A stretch of DNA of 64,000 nucleotides from Diatrype stigma (Eukaryota; Ascomycota; Sordariomycetes; Xylariales; Diatrypaceae), in contig JAKJXP020000098.1 in NCBI GenBank assembly GCA_022225965.2, positions 1 to 64,000 of the forward strand, in the 5' to 3' direction. The notes under the pieces were generated by a model. That model saw only the letters and a list, made by a program, of their open reading frames with translations. It searched no databases and had not been told where the DNA came from. Shown one piece after another: positions 48,271-59,275 of this stretch (positions within the stretch are counted from its first letter, which is position 1; each line of letters opens with the position of its first letter). A program made the translations under genes and the position numbers.

Positions 48271-48837
48271 TTTTCAAGCTGTTAGGCACACGGCACTTCG
48301 TGTCATGCACCGTCAAACTTCACAACCTTGAATGTTGGCACTTTCCAGGTTCTTAACCCAACAGGCCATAGACTCCGAATGTGGAAGTGCTACGAAGAGA
48401 ACTTCCAATGGTCCAATGCCATGACGCTTCGGTACTACTACTACATAGTATTCCCGGGAGTATTGACGTTGACAGCCAAGGGGGTTAGTCCTTCGTGTGC
48501 AGATCTGAGAGCATTTATTATTCCGGGGCAATGAACATCTCAGAGATTTAGACACTACTTCGGGAGCCTTAAGATAACTCAAGTCTCATATTATGCCATG
48601 CACCCCGAACAACTCTAAGCCGAAAATCTCACTATCACAAGAGCGACTATATAGTTATATAGTTAAGGGAAAGCGACAAGTTCTCGTATGGCACCCATGT
48701 CTGTGGATAATATGCATCGTTCCTGAAAAGGGTCTCGGCTCTCGGTAAGAACCATCTATTCATCCAGTAGCATACGTGTGCAGACAATCCCCAGCGATAA
48801 ACACCAACATAGGCAAAAGTCGATCTTACGCAAGAGT

Positions 48838-49508
48838 CTATCGTGAGGCGGCGGCGGCGATCTCGGCTTCTGGAGCTGAGCACTCGTTGATGGACTGGAA
48901 GGGGCCGTTCGTCTCATTGCATTGCGGCTCCAGCGAACCGGTAGCCGTATGCTGGACCAAATCCCTATCAGCGAGCACCGGACAGGTCAGCAGATTGTCT
49001 TGCCTTCGGGTTGATGCAGGCAGCAGGCAAATCCAAGTTCGAAATACCCTTACCCGTCCCCGCAAGTCCAGGATTGGTTCACGGCAAGGTTCCAGGCATT
49101 CCAGTCGAAGCGCGCACTTGTCCCGACTGTGACTTCCTGTCCGTCGACATCGAGGCTGCGGTCTAGACAGGGGTGCCAATCCTTGCTGTCGTCTGGATAC
49201 TCGCCGTTCGCCATCATGACTCGCATAAAGGAGCATCCGGTCGATACGCCGTTCGCCGCGTTCGTCACTTCGAAGACCATCTGCGTAGAGTTCGGTCCGT
49301 GCAGGTCCGGGGTGTAGAGCGCATACTCGATCTTGATATACTGTATGCTCGCCAAAGCGAAGGTAGTCGGAGGGAACTTCTCAGAGCATGTCGCCCCGTG
49401 GGGAGCTTTTGCCGAAGCCAGCTTGCGACTCGAAAGATCTTCCCGGGATGGTCGCGCATATGCCAACCCCAAGAAAGGGGTTGGCAGCAGTAGTAATCCC
49501 AAAATCAT
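48838..49508 (-). CDS. Small secreted cysteine-containing protein, unknown function
   Basis: Two exons, 49054-49508 and 48838-49003, joined over a 50-nt intron, giving 206 residues. MILGLLLLPTPFLGLAYA is a signal peptide. The mature part has Cys in ATCSEKF, TGCSFMRV, WHPCLDR, QSWTCGDG, LLTCPVL, PQCNETN and NECSAPE, spaced as for disulfide bonds, and N-x-S/T sites. I do not recognise the family; size, secretion and cysteines resemble fungal secreted proteins of effector type, but no such role can be claimed. The splice choice is set by frame (CGDG-QDNLLTC) and could shift by a few bases. Confidence 0.65.
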
Positions 49509-49932
49509 CGAATCTTTCCTGAAGGTTCAGGCAAGCTTAAGATTGTTCGGGAAACGAACTGTAATCTTGCGCCGCATCGCGCCAAAGGTCGATGTGACGT
49601 ACATTCCAAGTCGCTTATCTGGCCTTGATAGTACCGGATATATGAAAGGTTACACTCGGTGCAAGGTGTGGAACTTAGCCGAACAATTATAGTCGAACCA
49701 CCCCTCATATCCCCATAACAGTATCATATATCACATCTACGTCGAAAGGGGGCAGCAAGTTCATGATGATCTCGAATCGTCGCCAGCCTAGTCTCAATCG
49801 ATCAAATTCGGACATTTGAGGTTGTGCTAGCTAAATATTGTTCTCAAATAGGGGCAAGCGGGGAAGTCTAGGAAAGGTTTCATATGACAAGGCGCCCTAA
49901 ACAAGGACCATATGAACTCATCTCCCATCATA
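49509..49932. other. Intergenic, nothing recognised
   Basis: Upstream of the secreted-protein gene and downstream of the membrane-protein gene. No domain or repeat seen. Confidence 0.4.
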
Positions 49933-51066
49933 TCAACTTGGATGGTAAGCTTTGTACACCTGCAAACCACTCTCGACGCACTGGACAACACCAAGCGTTG
50001 TCGTGATGACAAGGACCAACATAGCAACCCAGAAGGTATACCACCGCTCGCCATTGCGTCTATCATGCCACCATTGGGATACCGTGCTTGGCGTGGCTTG
50101 ATCGTACGCTTGCTTTAATATGATCAACCGATCTCGCCAGTATTTGAAGCCCTCGATCTGGCGCGCTTCTGTGTTCAAGTTGCCGCACTGGATTACACGC
50201 GGGTCGACGAAAAGAGGGCGAGAATCCTTCGACAGTTTGGTGAACCAGTCTCGTTTCCCTTTCTTCCACCATTGACCCTTTCTAAATTCTGACTGTGGGA
50301 AGAGCAGTGCTAATGTGCGCAGCGTTTCTTCCACAAGATCCTCGGGAAGCAATGTTCTAAAGGTGGTAAGCAGTTCGAATCAACCATGATGGCATGGTGG
50401 TAGAACTGACCTGATCTGGCACTCTAGAAAGGAAGCATGATGGAATCTCAAAACCTTGGTGTCATCATCCAGTAGCAATAGATGATCATGTAGATTATCG
50501 GTGAATTCGATCCGGATTCCACCTACAACATCGATGCTCCACGCGTTGAAGTTCCTTGGCATCTTTTCGCCCTGAAAGACCAGGGCTGGGGGCCCCCTGA
50601 AACTCTCTTCAATGAAGTCAGCAAGGCTACCCGTTTCCCAGAGAAGACATCGACGTGGCACGGCTTGGTTCTTTACGACCCCTATTTTCAGCATCACGAG
50701 GACTCGTGCAGCTAGGTTCAAAGAACTCTCGCAAGCTCCCCTATCAGCAGTTGTGGCGCTATTCCTTGTAAGGTATTGTATGACCGACTCTTTTGGCTCC
50801 CCGTTCTTCAGGAGTTCAATGATCTCGACAATATCATCATGGCTCCGTACTGTGACATAGCGTCCGTCTGCATCTGCCGCTATGGCATTCCATTGGCGCT
50901 TGTAGTACTCTAAATATGGTGCGATGTCAAGACGGTCGCTCATCTGGCCGTTGAAAAGCTGATGTTTGGGGTCTATGGCCACCCAAAATCTAGTGATCAC
51001 GGCATCCGGTGCCGGAAGTTCCAACCTGCCAGTGTCAACTGGAGTGCTGGGATCGGTTGCCGCCAT
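49933..51066 (-). CDS. Fungal-specific protein with C-terminal membrane segment
   Basis: Two exons, 50411-51066 and 49933-50356, give 359 residues. The frame fits exactly over a 54-nt intron (…ECQIR-TLLPEDLV…). The soluble part contains VITRFWVAIDPKHQLFNGQM. The C-terminal third has FKYWRDRLIILKQAYDQATP, SQWWHDRRNGERWYTFWVA, then one hydrophobic helix MLVLVITTTLGVVQCVESGLQV. This layout recurs in many Pezizomycotina proteins of unknown function, as recalled, and is a tail-anchored type. The gene is divergent from the protease-fold gene at 51479, sharing a 0.4-kb promoter region. Confidence 0.75.
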
Positions 51067-51478
51067 CTATTGGTTATAGATAGACTGCTTCCTTCAGTCA
51101 TTAATCTGTCTTTGAAGTGGGAATGATGCCAGGCGCTGTCGAGCATAATAAGTATCCTATGTTTCCAAAATCTAGATTACGCATTTCAGGCTGCCATTCT
51201 GTGGCAGTGCAAACGCAAGTGAGAACGTATCGTCCTATTATATCTCTCTGCAGTCATTGCATGCGAAAGCCACATCGACTTCGCCCCCTAACCAACCCCG
51301 CGTCGGTCTCATCAAAATTTGTCACATTTGGCGTCCCTACCCAGGGTGGTTTACACTACCGTCCCGTGTTTCGTTTCGCACATTCTTTCTTATCACTCTG
51401 TCACATCCTGCGATCTCTGTGCGTTACCGTCAGATTTTATACGTGCTATGGCACATACGCCCGAATCCACGTTGCAAA
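51067..51478. promoter_or_regulatory. Shared divergent promoter region
   Basis: Separates the starts of two fungal-specific genes that read away from each other. Individual sites were not identified. Confidence 0.4.
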
Positions 51479-53558
51479 ATGCTATCAACTAGACCCGGCA
51501 AAGCTTTACAGGACTGGCCAAATCCCGCAGCCTCAATTGGACGCCCAATACTCTTTTCAAGAACTGGCAGACGTCAAGCATAAGAGGCTTGTGGCCCAAC
51601 CCGAGAACAGTTCGAGCAGGAAATCCAACCACTCCTGGAGAACATCCTCCATAGAACCGACTTGGGTGATGCGGACTTCTTGATTAAACTCTATATGATT
51701 GGACGACACCCGGATAACGCTACTCCAATAATATTGATATGTTGCATGAATCGAAAGGCTCGAGAAAGTGCCGAAGAAGCCGTCCGTGATAATGAGCTAC
51801 TTAAGAGATATTACCCTGGGTTTGGCCTGGGTGCCAGTGCTCTTCCGCTAGAGGACTGCGGCAAGCTACAGCGCTTTATAGGGTATCTGGAAGATTCCGA
51901 AAGTAAGTTACAATACTCCTGGCTCAAAGATAACTACTGAATATGTTCCAGCATCAGACAACCCTGCCAACTCGGATGTAGTATGGCAACCTAATAACCC
52001 AAAAAGCGATAACAGCTTGATATCAACCAGGATTCTTGCTGCCACGACTCTTCCAAAAGTTGGAAGGCATCTATATATCAAACCGACTGATAGAATGGAG
52101 CTTCAGCAGCAAGCCACCGGCGGTGTCATCCTGAAAGTAGGCAGGTTTCACTGTCAACTTACTGTTAATCATCTCTATGTTCGACAGATGAATCCTGTGC
52201 TCGATGAAGCAGACATTGAAGGTCTTCACATGTGCCAATTTGATGGACAAGACGATGACAGTGACCTCGATCTTCAGAACACTGTTGCCGAGTATGAAAT
52301 CACCAGTCGAGGCAGTTTAACGCCTCAGTCAATGAACAGTGTAGATGAAGACAGTATAGGGGATTCTTTCATCTTGGACGACATCATCGACCGACCCCAA
52401 AGCTCAAGCCTGACCAGCGCCGAAAGCAGTCATGGCTCAACTTATCAAAGTGCCTCGAATCTGCCAAAAACGGAGCCAGTGAACCTCGACTTGAAATATA
52501 TCGGCCGGATAATCGGTGTGAATCGCGAGCCAAGCAAGTTCCTTGATTATGGCCTCGTCCAAGTCACGAATAACGAAGTGAAAGCTCTAGGGAAAGGTCT
52601 GAATAGGATCGGCACTCAAAAGCCCCTTCGTATCCGCCGTATTACACAAATAGGCTCAGCAGAAGCGCGCATCATCGCTGTGACGTCATCTGCAGGACCT
52701 GTCCCGGGCGTTCTTTTCCCTGATCGAATTTCCTATCGGCGCCACGGAACCGCGGCGTTCCAGAAGATTTACCAGATCGAGCTTGATCGGCCTGCCGTTC
52801 AAGGTGATTGCGGGTCAGTTATAATTCACGAAGAAACTGGAGACTTATATGGCCATCTAGTTCTTGGGGATATATCTTCAAGCATTGCCTATATTGTACC
52901 AGCGACGGAGATAATAGAACACATACCCCAGGATATGGGGTTAAGTGCTAGACTCCCAAGTTTATCGTCGAGCACGCACATGTCTAGGTGTTCTAGTCAA
53001 GCTGGTACCCCCGGAAATGACGAGCCAATCGGCCACGGAACGTACTACTTGACATGCGAGTTCAGAATTTGGACACGTTGTAACTGTACGTTCGAGCTGA
53101 ATGAGACACAAGCATGGATCGACCATATCAAACATGATTGTCTTCACAACAACCTCCCCAAGGTTATCCTCTGCTGGTTCTGCAACAAGGCCTTCAATTC
53201 TAAGAGGGCCCCAGATAACCGTGAAGCAAACTTTGATGCTGGATTGTTCCATATCCGAGATCATATTGTTCGGGATCAGTTTACCGTCGACGATGTGCGG
53301 GTAGATCATCCCTTTTGGTTATATCTCTGGAAGCATGAAATTATTGATGCTAGGGAATTTTACGGAGATGCCGAACTTTATCGAGGGTCGTATCCATATC
53401 CTGACGGTCGTAGACACCAGATTCATAAGATAGATGTTATCTATTCCCATTCCTCACTACCAGAAAGGTATACACGAAGAGATTATGAAAACCGAATAAT
53501 CGTTGTCGCGGGAGAGGAGAGAAGAGTATACGGAGAATCAACAATGCGGTGGGAATAG
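51479..53558 (+). pseudogene. Large fungal-specific protein with trypsin-fold-like segment, one premature stop
   Basis: Exons 51479-51902 and 51952-53558 would give 676 codons, with TAA at 51581-51583 (codon 35) in frame. Before it MLSTRPGKALQDWPNPAAS, after it TREQFEQEIQPLLENILHRTDLGDADFLIKLYMIG, so both sides look coding. If there is a later start or an unseen 5' exon the gene could be functional. The middle part carries IELDRPAVQGDCGSVIIHEETGDLYGHLV, like the GDSGS active-site loop of trypsin-fold proteases but with Cys at the nucleophile position. The C terminus has C-x-C and C-x2-C pairs (RCNCTFELN, ILCWFCNKAF). The role is unknown. Confidence 0.6.
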
Positions 53559-53599
53559 CAATACTTGATATTCTACTCAAAGTGTTGACTTGATACACT

Positions 53600-54168
53600 C
53601 TAGGACGCAATAATTGCAAAGGCCTTTTGTTTATGTTGTGTTTCTATTGGGTCGGACTCAGCCCTTAGTTGTGATGTTGTGAGATAACAAGCTATGGCAA
53701 TTGAAGTCAAGATACAAGATATGGTAGTTATTAGAGGGACTTTCTTGTCAGGTGTTATTACCTGCTGCTGCATGATAGTAGTAGCTAGTTGGGCGAGACT
53801 CACCTGGACCTCCTTCTGGAGTGGCCATTCCATAGCAGTCTATGTATATTTACATGTTTCTTCATAGGCTGGAGCAAGAGCACGTTAGTTTTGGCAAGTC
53901 AAGGGCTCGAAATAATCTAGGGCAAGATACGTCGTAATGAGCTGGAAGCACATTTCTTGGTAATTAGATCTAGTGTTGTGACCACAATAGTTGTAGCTTG
54001 ATCAGCTGCTGTTGTCACTAGATTGCTGGCAGTTGACCTCCGAAAGGCCTCGGAGCTTAAGTCAGGCAGCAGGTCTCTAGCAAAGAAACTATCCAACTCA
54101 CAACAAAAACGCAAGAGTATTTGAGAGGTAGCGTCCCATCTTGAAAACCACATAAAGCTATTACACAA
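53600..54168 (-). other. Two short minus-strand ORFs, possibly exons of one gene
   Basis: Minus-strand 53917-54168 (83 codons) and 53600-53833 (77 codons) could be parts of one small gene. The second carries a hydrophobic helix (VPLITTISCILTSIAIACYL). I recognise no domain and no clear splice pair, so this stays a tentative hypothetical. Confidence 0.25.
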
Positions 54169-54271
54169 GGTATTCCATACTTATTTATACGTTACGTCTA
54201 TCCTTGTCGTGATCCTAATACCGAGCACTTCGCATCTTCTTCAATCCTCGCCACCGATCCCAAAGGAGACC

Positions 54272-54927
54272 ATGCAATTCCTAGGCCCACTCCACGTCCT
54301 CTTCTACTCCTCGCTGCTAGGCACAGAGCTTTTGTGTTGACGAAGATCTGCTTCAACGCTCTGCCTAAGTCCGCGTTCACGACGCTCCAGAAGCGCGTCT
54401 TCCCGGTGTACTTCCGAGCGCAGACCCTGCTGCTCCTGCTAACGGCGGCTACCGTCCCGCCCACCGGGCCGTTCGCCTTGATAGCTAAGAAAGAAAATTG
54501 GGTACCTTTCGCCATAGCCGGCGTGACGGGGGCGTTGAACCTCCTGATCTATGGACCGAAAACGCAGCAGGCTATGATTGAACGGGTCCACCAAGGTATG
54601 TTATCAATAGTCGGAAAATAACGATGGGGAGATGATCAGGAGAAGATCGACTGTGTACTAAGACCTTTTGCAGAAACTATAGATTAGAAAAAGGGGGGAG
54701 CTCCTGCCAATCCTAGCTTGGAGATGCAGGGTCTGAACAGAAAGTTCACGCGAAATCATGCAATGAGCGTAAGCATCTCCTGGAGTCTCCATCTCCATTT
54801 GTTCTTCTATATTACCTTAAGGGTTATTGACGCCATGTCCCAGATACATATCAATCTGGTTACGATTGGTGCGGTGGTTTGGTGGGGTTGGAGATTAGGT
54901 TCCCGACTTGACGTTGGGACCTTCTAG
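54272..54927 (+). pseudogene. TMEM205-like (DUF4149) membrane protein, broken
   Basis: Exons 54272-54596, 54674-54768 and 54844-54927 follow the family. MQFLGPLHVLFYSSLLGTEL begins it, then after a frameshift near 54325 the frame reads VLTKICFNALPKSAFTTLQKR, VYFRAQTLLLLLTAATVPP and WVPFAIAGVTGALNLLIYGPKT. Exon 2 has an in-frame TAG at 54685-54687, then LEMQGLNRKFTRNHAMS, and exon 3 IHINLVTIGAVVWWGWRLGSRL. The pattern KRxFPxYFRxQ plus four hydrophobic segments is typical of TMEM205-like proteins. A small deletion plus a nonsense change make a functional product unlikely. An alternative splice at the TAG does not keep frame. Confidence 0.7.
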
Positions 54928-55320
54928 CCTGTGATATAGAATAGGGGCAAGAGTGAAGATAGGAGATGTGCTCCAAAGCAAGACGATTTAACTCTGACGT
55001 CGAGAGACATGCAAGACCGCCACTTCAAACGAGTCCTGCTATGTGGTATGCATAAGTGGACGGATGGCTTGTCCTTGTTCATCAGTCCAGCTATGTCAAG
55101 CCTCCACGGAGGGGCCTTCGTTTACCAATGTGTTGCGTTCAGCACCAACAAATCATATGACTAGTGAGCTACTCATAACCATGATAACCAACAGCTCGTC
55201 ATGAAAGCTTGGTATAACTAGAAAGCCCTTGCAAGAAATCCATCTTCGGCTACTAGCAACCTGTAGGGCTGATAGCGCTGTTCCTTCCGAAGCACGAGCG
55301 ACATCGTTTCCGGTATCCAA
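54928..55320. other. Intergenic, nothing recognised
   Basis: No gene or repeat supported between the broken TMEM205-like gene and the microprotein gene. Confidence 0.4.
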
Positions 55321-55479
55321 TTAGACCTCTTCACTTTCTTCACTCCCTTCACGCCCCCCTCTTCTGCTGTAATGCTGCTCGTAGATCATCATCTGAGAAA
55401 TGCATCCATATACAATCCCCACGATAACGAGCGAGCCGATGCTGAGACCAACTATCATGCCAATCTGCCCGCCGTCCAT
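55321..55479 (-). CDS. 52-residue single-pass membrane microprotein
   Basis: An ATG at 55479 opens a 52-codon frame ending at TAA 55321-55323. It starts MDGGQIGMIVGLSIG, continues as a hydrophobic helix to about residue 28 (SLVIVGIVYGCIS), and finishes with a charged tail RRGGREGSEESEEV. A short luminal end, one membrane segment and a polar tail are typical of small integral membrane proteins. No homologue is recalled. Independent evidence is lacking, but chance frames of this size rarely combine an ATG with such ordered hydrophobicity. Confidence 0.5.
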   Translation of the reverse strand: MDGGQIGMIVGLSIGSLVIVGIVYGCISQMMIYEQHYSRRGGREGSEESEEV

Positions 55480-56273
55480 CGCCAGTAACTAATTATGCTA
55501 GCAGGAGTGCTAGCTAGCTCGACGGAATGTGTCGGTAGTTTACGTTGATTCGTACGGCCAACCGTAGAGTAGTGGTAACCACAAGTGGCCTTCGTTCGGG
55601 ACCTCGGTGATAACGGCCAATACACAGCTAATGCCAAGCCGGTTCGTGATTATGTTATCGTTGATTCAATATGAAGACCCTAATAGCAGAACTACAGGTG
55701 ATGTAGGTATGTGGGGGATAGCTAGGTGGATGCTTTCGTGATATAAGATGTGTTGTTTCGGTGTTCTGTAGGGTAGAGGTATATATCATTTAGAGAAAGT
55801 CTCTGGAAGAGGAACCTGAAGACCCGATTTAAAATGATAAGGGCTTCGATTTATATATTCCCACAAGGATCCATCGGGAGTCAACGTCCAAGGCCTGAGT
55901 TTTAAACTCTAGTACTGTTGACATTGCGATAGACTTAACAGTCACAATCGTCAGGTCATCCCTACAAAGTTGAGTGCCCGGATAATGATGACTTAAAATT
56001 ACTGATCAGACCAGAGTCAGACACTTCAGATTTGAGCACCTATCTAGTAATATTCATAGGCATAATAGTGATTTCCATATAATTCACTTTCAAGGAGCTG
56101 CAACTATAGACAAGATGACACAGCAGCGGTGCTTATAGTGACATCTGTATCAAAGCCCAGTAGTGAAGCACAATCCCAAACCAGCCCAAGTCAGACTCAA
56201 GACTCGGTCATACACACTTCCAGATCCGCCTTTTCAACCCTCCGACAAAGCCACAGCTCACGACCCCACGCCC
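55480..56273. other. Intergenic, nothing recognised
   Basis: Lies between the microprotein start and the 3' end of the reductase gene. Short frames only. Confidence 0.4.
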
Positions 56274-57916
56274 CTACGCCCCCAAGCCCTCCGTCTCCGC
56301 AATGCGAAAGACGTACTTCACCGCATTTGCCCTGCCAGCCTTCAGATCCTCGAGCGCCTTCTGCACGCCGCCCAGCCCGCCCGGCACGACGACCTGGGGC
56401 TGGGCCTTGAACCAGCCCTCCGACAGCCCGCGGGCGAAGTAGCGGAAGTAGACGAAGGCGAAGTCGCGCCCCGCGCTCGCCTCGCCGGCCAGCGAGTCGC
56501 CCGTGTCGTAGGCGGGGGTGTCGTCGTGCGTCGCGTCGACCACGGTGGTCGATAGGTCGACGTGCGCGGGGATGTCGCCGTGCGCCGCGCCGACCACGGT
56601 GGTCGACAGGTCGACGTGCGCGGGGACGCGGGCGCGGTCCTCGGGCCTGGTCGGCAGGACGATGGTGATCTTGGGTCTGGGCGATCCTTGGTTTTGGCTG
56701 TCATCGAGAGCCTTCGCCAGGTTCACGTAAGTGTTGTCCTCCGACACGGCGTCGAGCGCGTGCAGGAGCCTGGCGCCGCTCGGGAGGGCGGCGCCGGCCT
56801 GCCGGATCCCCGCGACGACGGCGTCGTCGCCGCCTCGGTAGTCCACTATCGTGTCGCCCTTGCTCCGGTCGATCAGCGCCTCCACGTGCGGTGCCGATCG
56901 GCCCGCTACGCAGATGAGCGGGTCTGGTGGCATATGAGATGTTTAGCTAGCGGATTCCGCATGCTTGGTGGATCATGATGCTTTTTTTATACTTGGATAA
57001 ATGCAAGCATGAGTTTGCTCGGGGGGATCTTCCTTCACCCTTTCTCACTTCCTTCCTACCCCGAACAAACTGCAGAACATGAAATGCAGAAAAGATAGAA
57101 CTGCGGAAGGATGGATGATACTTACGAATATTGCTCCGCACCGCTAGTTGCACCGCGTACGAGCCCACGGCCGTCGCCGCGCCGTAGATGACGAGGGGCG
57201 TCGGCTCGGTGGCCGGGTGCCAGGGCTGCGGTAGACCGAGCTTATGATACAGCGCGAGCGCGGCCGTCATGGCGGCGAGCGGGATAGCAGCGGCCTCTGG
57301 TTTTATATAGCGGCAATAGCCATTCGTTAGCATCCATATCTCTCTGTCATGGATATAGCCCTCCTTCTGTATCGAGTAAGAGGGGGAGGGGGGGTGATAA
57401 GAGTTGCTCCTGGCACAGGAAATAGAAGCATAGAGCTGGGGGTAAGTAAGCACCATGATCTGGTCACTAACCTTCGAAACTGGTCTTCTTCGGGATGTGG
57501 AACGTCGTGTGCTGCCAAGCGATGGCGTACTCGGCGTAGGACCCGTGGGGGGTCCGCATCTGGTGGAAGGCGGCGACGCGGTCGCCGGGCTTGAACTCCG
57601 TAACATTAGCACCGACCTCGTGGACGATTCCGGCGATGTCGTCGCCCTGATGGTTCTCGTCGTTCATCCAGAAGGGGACCTTCCAGTCCTTTGGGTTCGA
57701 CCCGCTCACGACGACCTGGATGAGCACCTGGTCGTCGTTGGGCTTCGGGATCGGCACATCCTCCACCCGCACTTTGGGGCCTGCAAGAGGAAAGAGATGA
57801 GTAAGTCAAGTTATAAGTAGGTACGATCAAGCACTAGTTTCTTTGGTGCTTGGACGTGAGTTCGTGGTGGGAGAAATAATTTGGCTCTTACCTGATGAAA
57901 CGAAAGCAGCCTTCAT
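56274..57916 (-). CDS. Medium-chain dehydrogenase/reductase, enoyl-reductase (LovC/ToxD) type
   Basis: Four exons: 57892-57916, 57472-57780, 57126-57296, 56274-56923, giving 384 residues. MKAAFVSSG is followed by VEDVPIPKPNDDQVLIQVVVSGSNPKDWKVP, then GDDIAGIVHEVGANVTEFKPGDRVAAF, the GroES-like fold. EAAAIPLAAMTAALALYHKLGL and LVIYGAATAVGSYAVQLA form the NADPH-binding Rossmann start. The zinc-binding residues of alcohol dehydrogenases are absent. This matches fungal trans-acting enoyl reductases and quinone-oxidoreductase-like MDRs, which often partner polyketide synthases, but no such synthase is in the window. A 54-bp in-frame tandem duplication (56522-56625) inserts a second copy of PAHVDLSTTVV. 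Confidence 0.85.
56522..56625 (-). repeat. 54-bp tandem duplication in the reductase coding sequence
   Basis: CGACCACGGTGGTCGA occurs at 56537 and again at 56591, exactly 54 bp apart, with matching flanks. It encodes two 18-residue copies PAHVDLSTTVV(G/D)A(A/T)H(G/D)D. The copies differ at a few positions. Confidence 0.85.
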
Positions 57917-59275
57917 GATGTAATAGCAGTTGTGGCTTTGTGAAGGAATGTGGTGATGTCAAGCTCAATTCGATTCTTGGATTTTACGCAGGGAGATGGA
58001 ACATATAAAAGCTGGGCACCGATGAGGGTGCGTGTTCTTTGGTGTACTGATATATATGTGTTGATTTATAACGATGATTCTATTCAGGAAGGTCGTCGTC
58101 ATACACGAATCCAAAAGTGTCCGCAATTCCTCCGTCTACATACGCTTGTTCGCCTTCACACCCACATCGCACCGGGGCACTCCGCATTCCCATGTTCGTT
58201 AACACCGAAATTCTTCGGTCTTCTATACGAGCCAAGACTTACAACACACCTTATACGATATCAATGCGGGGGTTCTTTCAAGTGCTAACGGATGGTCCCG
58301 TACATAGCTGCATATATAGGCAGTGTTTCTTTTGCCTTCTGCCGATAGATCTAGCGATACCTTGATTATTCAGCATCGCATCATGCAGTTCATCAGAGGC
58401 AGAATTATAATGTAGCGGCTCAATGTGGGACCGCCCGACGGACTTAAGAGAGGACTTACTGATCACCCTATCGACCTTGCAGCTGTCAGTACTTAGTAGG
58501 TTAGGACATATGGTAGTCTGGTATCTAGGACCCCTTTTCGCCCCTTATCCCTGACTGCGCCCCCTTCCCCTCATCCAGGATTTCATATAAGTTTCGGAAG
58601 AGGGGCTTACCTCGTGAGATTCATGACCTCAAACCATGGGAGGGTGCGAAGGACAGTGCGAAAAGAGCCCTCGAAGACGCAGGCAGTAAATATAACTCCC
58701 ATCTTCAGCCCGTCTGTGCAAGTCCGTGCTCCTTGACAAGGGCAGCCCAAGTCCTTGTCCTGCGCGAGGGTCCTTCCTACCAGGCACCGTCGCTATCGCC
58801 ATCACCACCGATAGGAGTCGAGCTGTCGTAATGTAAATACAGGTGACTTCTGGTGAGTGGTGGTGAGGGGTGAAATATATAGAGATGAAGTAGTTGATCG
58901 GGATATATAAGTAGATACCTAGGTAGCTTAGGCAGGTAAGAGATCTCATGGATAGTAATACTCATGGATGTTGATGTGATGAAAAGGCTATACGGCTGCA
59001 GGAATCACAATCTAATAGTGGTTTTGTCCAAGACGAAATCCCATAAGTATAAGGGAAAAGCAAAATATTCAATTAGGCATCGTTAAAACTCGTCTTCTTC
59101 ATCAGTAATGGGTATCTATGGTAACTCAACCTTACACCCTCCCCCCTATTATGTCCACCCCTACCGCCCATCCCCCGGGCTGGTAACCATGTAGGCTCCT
59201 GCCTAATATCAATGACAGAAAAACGGAAACGTAGTCGTAGCTTCCAAGGGGAACTCAAAAGAGCAGTCCTTCGCT
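57917..59275. other. Long intergenic region, nothing recognised
   Basis: Upstream of the reductase and downstream of the M50-like gene. Frames up to 112 codons lack domains. Confidence 0.4.

Larger units (their letters stand above)
47883..48837. promoter_or_regulatory. Upstream region of KRE33
   Basis: Contains a palindrome-rich stretch of GCGAATGCGACTCGCATT type at about 48004, the RRPE-like site and the 8-bp tandem repeat. No gene supported. Confidence 0.35.

Noticed and set aside
48838..49508. Assignment of the secreted protein to a known elicitor family
   Set aside because: Only general features match; no family-specific motif could be verified.
56274..57916. Membership of the enoyl reductase in a polyketide gene cluster
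   Set aside because: No polyketide synthase, thioesterase or other tailoring gene is present in the window.
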